Shown: piece by piece, positions 1-5,678 of the stretch | Layout: the number at the start of each line of letters is the position of its first letter | Numbering within the stretch: the first letter of the stretch is position 1 | Source of the DNA: Dehalococcoidales bacterium | Lineage (GTDB): Bacteria; Chloroflexota; Dehalococcoidia; Dehalococcoidales; Fen-1064 | Assembly: GCA_030667735.1 (NCBI GenBank) | Contig: DAOUVG010000073.1 | Span: 1-7,214 of the forward strand | Reading direction: 5' to 3' | Length of the DNA stretch: 7,214 bases | Translations under genes and position numbers: made by a program | Notes under the pieces: model-generated | The model's database searches: none | What the model saw: the letters and a program-made list of their open reading frames with translations, nothing else | Told to the model about the DNA's origin: nothing

Positions 1-1031
1 GCGTCGGCGTTATCATTGATGGTTGTCCCGCCGGACTGGCAATCACCGAGCAGGAAATCCAGACTGAAGTAGACCGGAGAAGACCGGGAGATGGTCCGGC
101 AAGCACTTCCCGTGCCGAGGCGGACCGGGTCGAAGTCCTTTCCGGGATATATGACGGACGAACCACCGGCGCACCCATCGGCCTGCTGGTATGGAACCAT
201 GACGTTGATTCTGGCCAGTACCTGAAGGACCGGTTTCTACCCCGGCCGGGCCATGCCGACTTCACCGCCTACACGAAGTACGGAGGCTTCAATGATTTCC
301 GTGGTGGTGGTCGATTTTCGGGCAGGATTACGGCTACCTTCGTCATGGCGGGAGCAGTCGCCCGGAAGCTGCTTGGCATTATTGGCGTTGAAGTTGTGGC
401 CCACACGGTCGCCATCGGGGGGATAGAGGCCCGAGCAAAGCAGGTAGAGGAAGTGAAGGCAACCGCCGGGAGCAATACGCTCCGGTGTGCCGACCCCGAA
501 GCCGCCGAAGAGATGCTCCGGGCAATCGAGAAAGCGCGGACGGATGGTGACAGCCTCGGCGGGGTCATCGAGTGCATAGCCCTCAATATGCCCGCCGGAC
601 TGGGAGAGCCGGTATTCGATACCCTGGAAGGAGACCTGTCCAGAGCGATGTTTGCCATCCCGGCGGTCAAGGGTGTGGAGTTCGGGTCAGGCTTCTCCGC
701 CGCGGAAAAGAGGGGTTCGGAAAACAATGACCCGTTTACCATCAGAGACGGTAGGATAGTGACCCTGACCAACAACGCCGGCGGCATTCTCGGCGGCATC
801 AGCAACGGGATGCCGATAGTCGTGCGGGTTGCCGTGAAACCTACCCCTTCCATAGCCCGGGAGCAGCAGACGGTTGATATCGAGAAGATGTCGCTGGCCA
901 CCCTAGCCACCAGGGGCAGGCATGACGCCTGCATCGTGCCCCGGGCGGTACCGGTGGTGGAGGCGATGGTGGCGGTGACCCTGTGTGATTTCGCCATCAG
1001 GGCAGGAGGGATACCGGAGGTGTTGACATGA
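1..1031 (+). CDS. aroC: Chorismate synthase, 5' end cut by the window edge
   Basis: This is the last enzyme of the shikimate pathway, a cytoplasmic FMN-dependent enzyme that converts 5-enolpyruvylshikimate-3-phosphate to chorismate. The frame is open from base 3 and gives 342 residues. The family is about 360 long, so roughly 20 N-terminal residues, including the usual GESHG signature, lie outside the window. Visible family motifs, numbered from the first visible codon, are DGCPAGL (6-12), DRRRPG (24-29), then further on RPGHAD and the RGGGRFSGR signature. After these come the NNAGGILGGISNGMPI core, the KPTPSI segment, and the C-terminal GRHDACIVPRAVPVVEAM block. All the active-site regions that can be seen are intact. 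The TGA stop overlaps the ATG of pheA (ATGA), which indicates translational coupling in an aromatic amino acid operon. Identification is firm; only the start is unknown. Confidence 0.97.
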   Translation, partial: VGVIIDGCPAGLAITEQEIQTEVDRRRPGDGPASTSRAEADRVEVLSGIYDGRTTGAPIGLLVWNHDVDSGQYLKDRFLPRPGHADFTAYTKYGGFNDFRGGGRFSGRITATFVMAGAVARKLLGIIGVEVVAHTVAIGGIEARAKQVEEVKATAGSNTLRCADPEAAEEMLRAIEKARTDGDSLGGVIECIALNMPAGLGEPVFDTLEGDLSRAMFAIPAVKGVEFGSGFSAAEKRGSENNDPFTIRDGRIVTLTNNAGGILGGISNGMPIVVRVAVKPTPSIAREQQTVDIEKMSLATLATRGRHDACIVPRAVPVVEAMVAVTLCDFAIRAGGIPEVLT

Positions 1032-2095
1032 GCCTGGAAGACCTGAGAAAGAAGATTGACCAGACCGACGCTGAGATAGTCAGGCTTATTGCGGAAAGGA
1101 TAAGAAGCGCGGAGAAAATCGGTCGGGAAAAGCAGAAGCAGGGGAAGCAGCTTGAGGACCTCAGCCGGGAGACTGAGGTGATGTCCAATATCCGCCGGCT
1201 GGCCGGGCAGGAGAACATCAGCATCGAGGGCCTCGAAAGCATCTACCGCAGGATAGTCAACGTTGCCAAGAGCGTCGAGGGGCTTATCGTCGCCTTTCAG
1301 GGTGAGATTGGCGCCTATAGCGAGGAGGCTGCCGTTGATTTTTTCGGTCCTTCAATCGAGGTCAAACCCTGCGAAACCCTGGACGCAGTCTTTGACACAG
1401 TGGAGCGGGGAGAAGCGCATTTTGGCGCGGTCCCCATTGAGAACTCCCTGGAGGGCAGCATCAGCCAGGTCTATGACCTGCTCCTCGACTCTAGTCTCAA
1501 GGTCATGGGAGAGATTGAATTACGCGTGATACACTGCCTTATCGCCAATCCGGGGGCGAAGCTTGACCTGCTGCGAAGAGTCTATTCTCATCCTCAGGCC
1601 CTGGGCCAGTGCCGCGCCTTCCTCAAGCACCTCAACTGCGAACTGATTCCAACCTATGATACCGCAGGCAGTGTCAAGATGATTAAGGAACAGGGAATGA
1701 CCGACGGCGCCGCCATCGCCAGCGTCCGCGCGGCGGAAATCTACGGAATGCAGATAATGGCCCGGGAGATAGAGGACACCCCCAATAACTTCACCCGGTT
1801 CTTTGTCCTTGCCAAGCATGACTCACCCCCGACAGGCAATGACAAGACCTCTATTGTCTTCTCGGTGAGCCACAGGCCGGGCGCGCTGTACGGCTTCCTC
1901 CGGGAGCTGGCGGCCAGCCAGGTAAACCTCACCAAGATTGAGTCACGGCCTACCCGGCAGAGGCCCTGGGAATATAACTTCTATCTCGACTTCGAGGGGC
2001 ATCGGGAGGACACTGCCTCACGGGAAGCCCTGGGTAAACTGGAGGAGACTGCCCTGTTCGTTAAGGTCCTGGGGTCCTATCCTAGAGCTACATGA
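1028..2095 (+). CDS. pheA: Bifunctional chorismate mutase / prephenate dehydratase (P-protein)
   Basis: This 355-residue cytoplasmic enzyme carries out chorismate to prephenate to phenylpyruvate, the committed steps to phenylalanine. Residues 1-85 form an AroQ-type chorismate mutase. Aligned without gaps to my recollection of the E. coli P-protein, R7, R24, K35, D44, R47 and E48 match its active-site residues; the position of E. coli Gln88 is Glu84 here. Residues 87-262 are the prephenate dehydratase domain, with FQGEIGAYSEEA near the start, PIENSLEGSI (136-145) and the catalytic TRF triplet at 256-258. Residues 272-350 are an ACT regulatory domain with RPGAL (283-287) and ESRP (305-308), the motifs that bind phenylalanine for feedback inhibition in the family. 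The start is set by GGAGG at 1016-1020, 7 bp before the ATG, and by the 4-bp overlap with aroC. Length and domain order are normal. Confidence 0.96.
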   Translation: MSLEDLRKKIDQTDAEIVRLIAERIRSAEKIGREKQKQGKQLEDLSRETEVMSNIRRLAGQENISIEGLESIYRRIVNVAKSVEGLIVAFQGEIGAYSEEAAVDFFGPSIEVKPCETLDAVFDTVERGEAHFGAVPIENSLEGSISQVYDLLLDSSLKVMGEIELRVIHCLIANPGAKLDLLRRVYSHPQALGQCRAFLKHLNCELIPTYDTAGSVKMIKEQGMTDGAAIASVRAAEIYGMQIMAREIEDTPNNFTRFFVLAKHDSPPTGNDKTSIVFSVSHRPGALYGFLRELAASQVNLTKIESRPTRQRPWEYNFYLDFEGHREDTASREALGKLEETALFVKVLGSYPRAT

Positions 2096-2139
2096 GCCAG
2101 GTCGGAAACAGGACTGACTCAGGGATGCAGAGCTAGCGT

Positions 2140-3012
2140 ATGAAAATAGCTATTGTCGGCGGTTCGGGGAAGATGGGCCAGTGGTTCGCCCGTCTCCTGG
2201 CGCAGGAGGGCCACGAGGTGCTTCTCGTCGGCCGGAGTGAGGAGAAGCTCAGGGCCGTTCAGCAAGAGTTGGATGTGGACATCACCACCGACGTCAGCCG
2301 GGTGGGGGACGCAAACGCCATCATATTGTCGGTGCCACTGGATACCTTTGAAGCAGTCGTTAAACAGATAGCCCCGCATACGCACTCGGGGCAGAACGTG
2401 GTCGATTTCACCTCGCTCAAGGCAGAACCGGTGGATATAATGCACCGCCACATTACGTCGGCGGTCACCCTGGGGACGCATCCGGTATTCGGCCCCGGAG
2501 CGAAGAGCCTGGTCAACCAGAACTTCGTCCTGACACCGACAAACGATGGAGAGACAGCCCTGGCAGACAAGGTCAGGGACTACCTGGAGGCCAAAGGAGC
2601 ACGGGTCTCCCTGATGGCGCCGGAAGAGCACGACAGGATGATGACCGTCATCCTCGGGCTGGCCCACTTCATTGCCATTGTATCGGCGGATACGTTGCTG
2701 AGAATGGAGCGGTTCCAGGAGATGAAGCAAATCGGCGGCACCACCTTCAGGGTGCTCTACACCCTGGTGGAGAGCGTTATCTCCGAAGACCCGGAACTCT
2801 ACGCCTCGCTGCAGATGAGCTTTCCGGACATCGGGGAGATTGAGGGGCAGTTCCAGCAGAGCGTGAAAACATGGGCCGACCTGGTGAAGAGCGGAGACAG
2901 GCAGGCATTCGTGGACAGAATGAGCGCCCTGAAAGACAGGCTGGAAGAGACCGACCCTCACTTTCAGAAAGCCTACGAGGATATGTACCGCATCACCGAC
3001 GGGCTGCCATAA
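2140..3012 (+). CDS. tyrA: Prephenate dehydrogenase (tyrosine branch)
   Basis: This 290-residue enzyme oxidatively decarboxylates prephenate to 4-hydroxyphenylpyruvate, the precursor of tyrosine. The N-terminal half is a Rossmann fold beginning at residue 2, with the dinucleotide loop GGSGKMG at 7-13. GRS follows the second strand at 31-33; an Arg rather than an Asp there suggests NADP+ use (inference). Ser92 in DFTSLK and His114 in LGTHPVFGPG sit where TyrA enzymes keep their catalytic Ser and His. EEHDRMM (162-168) opens the helical dimerisation domain. There is no fused chorismate mutase and no ACT domain, so this is the short form, dependent on the PheA mutase for prephenate and without obvious feedback control. 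The start is fixed because the Rossmann strand begins at once. The ribosome site is weak (AGGGATG about 13 bp upstream), 44 bp after pheA. It is probably the last gene of the operon. Confidence 0.93.
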   Translation: MKIAIVGGSGKMGQWFARLLAQEGHEVLLVGRSEEKLRAVQQELDVDITTDVSRVGDANAIILSVPLDTFEAVVKQIAPHTHSGQNVVDFTSLKAEPVDIMHRHITSAVTLGTHPVFGPGAKSLVNQNFVLTPTNDGETALADKVRDYLEAKGARVSLMAPEEHDRMMTVILGLAHFIAIVSADTLLRMERFQEMKQIGGTTFRVLYTLVESVISEDPELYASLQMSFPDIGEIEGQFQQSVKTWADLVKSGDRQAFVDRMSALKDRLEETDPHFQKAYEDMYRITDGLP

Positions 3013-3025
3013 GAGCGGCCAGTCA

Positions 3026-3802
3026 CTACGGCTCCGCCCTCCCCTCGATGAAGGCCCTGACCTCGTCATCATTTACCGAGCGGCCGGTGAAGGTGCCCGC
3101 ATCCCGGGTAGCAATCCAGAGCGCAGCCTCGGCAATCTGCTCCGGGCTCTTCATCCGCCTCTCCACGTCGCCGAGGTCCACATCCTTGAAGACCACCTTG
3201 AAGCCATCGGTGAGCACCGCCCCGGTGGGATAGAGGTCGTTGACGGCAATGTTGTAGTCCTTCATCTCCTGGGCCAGACCCCAGCAGAAGAGCTCGATAC
3301 CCGCCTTGGTGATGCTGTAGCAGACCTCTCCCGGTGGCGCCCGCCGCTTGGCGGCGATGGACGTCATGCAGATGATGTTGCCGCTGCGCTGGGCAATCAT
3401 CGTGGGCAGCACCGCCTTCGTGCAGATGAAGGTACCGCGCAGATTGACCCGCATCATCAGGTCCCAGCGTTTGATGGGCAGGTCGGCTATTATGGAGTTG
3501 AAATTGGCTGCGGCGTCGTTCACCAGGATGTCTATCCGCCCGAACTCCTCAAGGGTCTTCCGGGCCATGCTTTCCACGTCCTCGTCAACCGTGATGTCCG
3601 TCCTGATGGCGACTGCCCGACCGCCGAGGGCATGGATTTCATCGACTGTCTGGTGAATGGTGCCGGGGAGCTTGCCGCCTTCCTGTTCGGTCCTGGCAAC
3701 CACGGCTACGGCAGCACCCTCGCGGGCAAATGTGAGGGCAATCTGCTTGCCGATACCGCGACTGCTCCCAACGACTATGGCTACTTTACCATCCAGTTTC
3801 AT
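3026..3802 (-). CDS. SDR-family NAD(P)-dependent oxidoreductase, substrate unknown
   Basis: A 258-residue classical short-chain dehydrogenase/reductase, presumably cytoplasmic. The cofactor loop GSSRGIG lies at 12-18. The family's usual Thr just before it is Val11, and AR at 36-37 after the second strand hints at NADPH. The catalytic set is complete: Asn120, Ser148, Tyr162 and Lys166 (YSITK). The structural NNAG motif after strand 4 is altered to NDAA (95-98), and the usual Pro-Gly after strand 6 is replaced in NDLYPTGAVLT (188-198). The segment after residue 198 is short and charged, with no membrane anchor. The ATG is preceded by AGGGGG at 6-7 bp. The gene converges on tyrA with only 13 bp between the stops and is transcribed alone from its own promoter, so context gives no clue to the substrate. 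Family assignment is certain; specific function cannot be read. Confidence 0.9.
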   Translation of the reverse strand: MKLDGKVAIVVGSSRGIGKQIALTFAREGAAVAVVARTEQEGGKLPGTIHQTVDEIHALGGRAVAIRTDITVDEDVESMARKTLEEFGRIDILVNDAAANFNSIIADLPIKRWDLMMRVNLRGTFICTKAVLPTMIAQRSGNIICMTSIAAKRRAPPGEVCYSITKAGIELFCWGLAQEMKDYNIAVNDLYPTGAVLTDGFKVVFKDVDLGDVERRMKSPEQIAEAALWIATRDAGTFTGRSVNDDEVRAFIEGRAEP

Positions 3803-3815
3803 GTTTGCCCCCTGT

Positions 3816-3830
3816 CAGCATTCAATGCTG
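3816..3830. promoter_or_regulatory. Palindromic operator candidate over the SDR transcription start
   Basis: CAGCATT and AATGCTG form a perfect 7-bp inverted repeat around one central base. It lies just downstream of the -10 box and upstream of the ribosome site of the SDR gene, the classic place for a repressor operator. As RNA it would form only a tiny hairpin with a 1-base centre, so a DNA-binding dimer is the likelier user. The regulator is unknown. Confidence 0.45.
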
Positions 3831-3834
3831 CTAG

Positions 3835-3864
3835 ACTTTAGCAAATCGGCTTCCCGACAGTCAA
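3835..3864 (-). promoter_or_regulatory. Sigma-70-type promoter of the SDR gene
   Basis: Read on the minus strand, TTGACT (3859-3864) and TAAAGT (3835-3840) are separated by 18 bp. The predicted start of transcription falls near 3828, about 25 bases before the ATG. It is the best -35/-10 pair in the window and is placed correctly for the SDR gene. Seen in sequence; activity is inferred. Confidence 0.6.
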
Positions 3865-3910
3865 GTAATTGTACTTTCCCGGTACATTAGTAACACGTCT
3901 TTCTCCTACC

Positions 3911-4027
3911 TGTCATTGCGAGCCACGACCGAGCAAAGCAAGGGAGTAGCGTGGCAATCTCATGCCGCCCTCCAAGATTGCGTGCCGCTAAAACCAGCGG
4001 CCTGTCGTCAGGCTCCTCGCAATGACG
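3911..4027. repeat. Palindromic MITE/REP-like intergenic element
   Basis: The ends are perfect 11-bp inverted repeats: GTCATTGCGAG at 3912-3922 and CTCGCAATGAC at 4016-4026. Inside are a second inverted pair, GCAATCT (3954-3960) with AGATTGC (3975-3981), and two small hairpins: GCCGCT/AGCGGC (3984-4001) and CCTG/CAGG (4001-4012). The element carries no coding signal and no transposase. The CATTGCGAG/GGCAATCTC style is common in dispersed intergenic repeats of many bacteria, Chloroflexota included. I see no clear target-site duplication. It would fold into a branched cruciform or RNA structure if transcribed. Confidence 0.75.
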
Positions 4028-4272
4028 TTTCTTGAAATAACTGCTACATGTATGCTCTATCGACTTGTCACCAATATATCTGAATGAGATCAATAATCAG
4101 GTACCACAATTGTGCCGGTATCACGCCACGACCGAGCAAAGGCCTTTCATCGGCAAGGCACGATGTTACCTGTATGAGGGGTCTTTCAGTGAAGTGGGGA
4201 AACGAGGAACACGTTCGGGTGGACAGTGCAGAGTACTGGCGCTCGAAAACTGGTGGAGGTATCCCTGGCAGG
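4028..4272. other. Intergenic remainder, no gene seen
   Basis: This is the space between the palindromic element and the stop of the GIN-domain gene. Apart from the 17-bp element fragment and a 10-bp palindrome CACAATTGTG (4105-4114), I see nothing. The open frames here have no ribosome site, have odd composition and resemble no family I know. I find no convincing rho-independent terminator for the GIN gene, whose transcript would run leftward into this stretch. Confidence 0.5.
4125..4141. repeat. Fragment of the palindromic element
   Basis: Seventeen bases, GCCACGACCGAGCAAAG, are identical to 3922-3938 inside the element above, in the same orientation. Neither the flanking terminal inverted repeat nor the remainder is present, so this looks like a decayed second insertion or a short recombination product. 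Confidence 0.5.
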
Positions 4273-5199
4273 TTATTTATGTGTTAGCGTGGAGGCGCCG
4301 GATACTTTAACGCTGCCTATGGTGGGACTGCCGCAATAGGTGAGTCGGGAACTACCGCTGATATCAATTTCCAGCTTCCCGTTAATACTCACCGTTGCCT
4401 GGCTGGCTCCCTTGAGGTCGACTTTGGCGTCCCTGAGAGCGTAACCTGCCAGCTCTAGTCGGCTGGCGCCCCAGGCATTCAGCTCAACGTCCCTTGCGGA
4501 CCCCTTCAGTTCCATCCGGCTGGCACCGGAGAGGGTAAACTCGGAATCACCGAGCTTCATATTGCCATGGAGTTTGCTGGCACCCGATACCTCGACCTTA
4601 GTCTTACCGGCCTCGATATCGATATCCAGGCTGCTGGCGCCGGCAAGGTTCACATCGAGTTTATCCTGGGAACTGAAGCCGTTTGCGCTACACTTCGCCG
4701 CAGCGCTGAGACGTAGCTTATTGAGCATGGGCATGGTGACGTGCGCGCCCAGTGTCGGCCTGGTGTGGAAATGGAACGGCTTGACCGATATTTTCAGTGT
4801 ATTACCTGATTTATCAACGTTGATATAGTCGAACAGACTTTCATTACCAGTTACGGTCACACTGTACGAATCAGACTGGACAATATCCACCTTAAAACAA
4901 CAAGCGACTTCAACATTCGTGAAGTCGCTCAAATCAAATTCCCTGGTGACGACCTTCTCTGTACCGGTTTCCGGGCCGGACAGTACGGCAATGGCCTTAT
5001 CCACCCTTGTCTCTACACGAGAGACGGTTTCCTCAATCCGCCTCTCAGCCTGATGCATCGCCGCTTCCGCTTTAGTTCTGCCGTTTTCGCCAGCTTCAAG
5101 GGCGATTTTTCGTAGTACATCGCGGAACTCAACCATATCCCGCTTCATCCGGTCCTTAGCTTCTTCGGCTTCTTTCCTGAGCTCATCAATATCAGCCAT
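4273..5199 (-). CDS. DUF2807 (GIN-domain) protein with N-terminal coiled coil
   Basis: A 308-residue protein. Residues 1-72 are a highly charged helical, probably coiled-coil segment rich in E, K, R and A. Residues 80-308 match the DUF2807 / head GIN pattern: a beta-strand repeat domain with FDLSDFTNVEVACCFKVDIV (88-107) at its start. From 187 on, a G-A-S-x-hydrophobic turn recurs at 187, 206, 225, 244, 264, 282 (GSS) and 301, a spacing of 18-20 residues as in a right-handed beta-helix; SAAAKC at 165-170 may be a degenerate earlier turn. DUF2807 proteins are often exported, but no signal peptide or membrane segment is visible here, with the start at 5199 or at the upstream ATG (5253). It is the last gene after the kinase, regulator and two small genes, and probably belongs to their regulon. 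Its role is unknown; envelope-stress partner or scaffold is inference. GAS turns and the domain call are firm. Confidence 0.85.
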   Translation of the reverse strand: MADIDELRKEAEEAKDRMKRDMVEFRDVLRKIALEAGENGRTKAEAAMHQAERRIEETVSRVETRVDKAIAVLSGPETGTEKVVTREFDLSDFTNVEVACCFKVDIVQSDSYSVTVTGNESLFDYINVDKSGNTLKISVKPFHFHTRPTLGAHVTMPMLNKLRLSAAAKCSANGFSSQDKLDVNLAGASSLDIDIEAGKTKVEVSGASKLHGNMKLGDSEFTLSGASRMELKGSARDVELNAWGASRLELAGYALRDAKVDLKGASQATVSINGKLEIDISGSSRLTYCGSPTIGSVKVSGASTLTHK

Positions 5200-5206
5200 T
5201 GCAATA

Positions 5207-5214
5207 CCCTCTCC
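5207..5214 (-). promoter_or_regulatory. Ribosome binding site that decides the GIN-gene start
   Basis: Read on the minus strand, GGAGAGGG ends 7 bp before the ATG at 5197-5199. The longer reading from the ATG at 5251-5253 would add 18 residues. However, it starts within the arm of a perfect hairpin and has no ribosome site, so the shorter protein is preferred. Confidence 0.8.
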
Positions 5215-5222
5215 AGTAGTGC

Positions 5223-5255
5223 AGATGAGCCTGAGGTCTACCCTCAGGCTCATCT
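5223..5255. repeat. Perfect 14-bp inverted repeat in the leader of the GIN gene
   Basis: AGATGAGCCTGAGG (5223-5236) and CCTCAGGCTCATCT (5242-5255) are exact reverse complements around a 5-base loop. On the minus strand the hairpin lies just before the ribosome site of the GIN gene, and no run of U follows it. It is therefore a poor rho-independent terminator in that direction. On the plus strand only a weak AGTTTAG follows. Possible roles are a leader attenuator, an RNA processing or stability element separating the small genes from the GIN gene, or an operator. Confidence 0.7.
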
Positions 5256-5329
5256 AGTTTAGTGCCTCTTCTACTGACTGTCAATAATGCTGCAAGTGAC
5301 CGGGGATGTGATTCTGACGTTCAACATCA

Positions 5330-5431
5330 TCAATGCTCCATGGTCTCGTTGACCGGCAAGTGAGAATTGCTCCCGAGTACCAGACCAGATACCTGGCCAA
5401 CGATTGCTAACGATATTGGAAACAGATTCAT
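5330..5431 (-). CDS. Small glycine-zipper protein B (33 residues), paralogue of A
   Basis: A 33-residue open frame not recognised from any named family. Residues 3-20 are hydrophobic and contain GQVSGLVLG (12-20), a GxxxGxxxG glycine zipper of the kind that packs transmembrane helices. The tail is polar, with PVNETMEH at 26-33. It aligns gap-free from residue 1 with the neighbouring protein A, sharing M1, S7, G12, Q13, V14, G16, L17, V18, G20, N22, P26, V27, T30 and E32. Most differences in the shared codons are synonymous, which argues that it is translated. The ribosome site is weak: GGAAGAA about 12 bp before the ATG. No earlier in-frame start exists, because a TAG lies seven codons upstream. 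It is tandem and co-directional with A, 55 bp behind it, and ahead of the GIN gene. Membrane insertion is inferred. Confidence 0.65.
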   Translation of the reverse strand: MNLFPISLAIVGQVSGLVLGSNSHLPVNETMEH

Positions 5432-5486
5432 ATTGCTGCTTGATTCTTCCTATTAATGTGAATTCAGGTGCATGCCTATGCCTGGC

Positions 5487-5612
5487 CTAGGCGTACAGAT
5501 TGAGTTCCCAGTGCTTCTCCAGGGTATCGTCAACTGGCATGATGAAGTTGCGTCCCGCAACCAGGCCAAAAACCTGACCGATTACGAAGATTGATTTCAA
5601 TAGACCTTTCAT
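5487..5612 (-). CDS. Small glycine-zipper protein A (41 residues)
   Basis: A 41-residue protein with a textbook ribosome site and no family that I recognise. MKGLLKSIFVIGQV opens a hydrophobic segment (4-20) flanked by Lys2 and Lys6. It carries the glycine zipper G12-G16-G20 (GQVFGLVAG), then R21-N22 and a polar, acidic tail with PVDDTLEKHW (26-35) that ends in ELNLYA. The layout fits a single short membrane helix, N-terminus positively charged, tail about 20 residues. It is the first gene after the kinase/regulator pair, 193 bp downstream of the regulator stop, with phased direct repeats in that gap. The close paralogue B follows. Candidate roles are a small modulator of the sensor kinase, a membrane-stress peptide or a toxin-like pore former. 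None can be chosen from sequence alone. That it is a real gene is well supported by paralogy, codon pattern and ribosome site. Confidence 0.75.
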   Translation of the reverse strand: MKGLLKSIFVIGQVFGLVAGRNFIMPVDDTLEKHWELNLYA

Positions 5613-5619
5613 TCTGCTG

Positions 5620-5626
5620 CCTCCTT
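5620..5626 (-). promoter_or_regulatory. Strong ribosome binding site of small protein A
   Basis: AAGGAGG on the minus strand, 7 bp before the ATG at 5610-5612. This is an almost ideal Shine-Dalgarno and the chief non-comparative argument that the 41-codon frame is translated at a good rate. Confidence 0.85.
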
Positions 5627-5642
5627 CTCTTCTTCCACGTCC

Positions 5643-5669
5643 ATTATCAGTCTACACCAGGCAAGTTAA
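5643..5669 (-). promoter_or_regulatory. Alternative weak promoter before small gene A
   Basis: TTAACT (5664-5669) and GATAAT (5643-5648) on the minus strand are separated by 15 bp, shorter than the preferred 17. The -10 is good and would start a transcript about 25 bases before the ATG of small gene A. This may be a basal promoter beside the repeat-associated one. Confidence 0.3.
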
Positions 5670-5678
5670 GGCAGCATA

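Noticed and set aside
269..997. Long minus-strand open frame of 242 codons opposite aroC
   Set aside because: It is a shadow of a GC-rich conserved gene: the plus-strand frame is unmistakable chorismate synthase, while this frame has a Ser/Pro/Arg-rich, family-free product.
2996..3030. Shared bidirectional terminator between tyrA and the SDR gene
   Set aside because: The 13-bp gap and its flanks give only imperfect GC-rich pairing and no T-run on either strand.
2119..3072. Long minus-strand open frame opposite tyrA
   Set aside because: It lies antisense to a clear prephenate dehydrogenase; its His/Arg/Cys-rich product has no domain and no ribosome site.
3887..4093. Open frame of 68 codons on the minus strand
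   Set aside because: It is made almost wholly of the palindromic repeat; frames of this type are a known by-product of such elements and it has no ribosome site.
4065..4310. Open frames of 67-81 codons on the plus strand after the repeat
   Set aside because: There is no Shine-Dalgarno, no recognisable domain and low-quality composition, and they run into the GIN gene on the opposite strand.
5200..5253. Extended N-terminus of the GIN protein from the ATG at 5253
   Set aside because: That ATG lies in the arm of the hairpin and lacks a ribosome site, while the ATG at 5199 has GGAGAGGG at 7 bp.
5256..5329. A third small peptide after protein B
   Set aside because: Only an 18-codon frame (ATG just after the protein B stop) is present; it has no glycine zipper or similarity to A and B and no ribosome site of its own.
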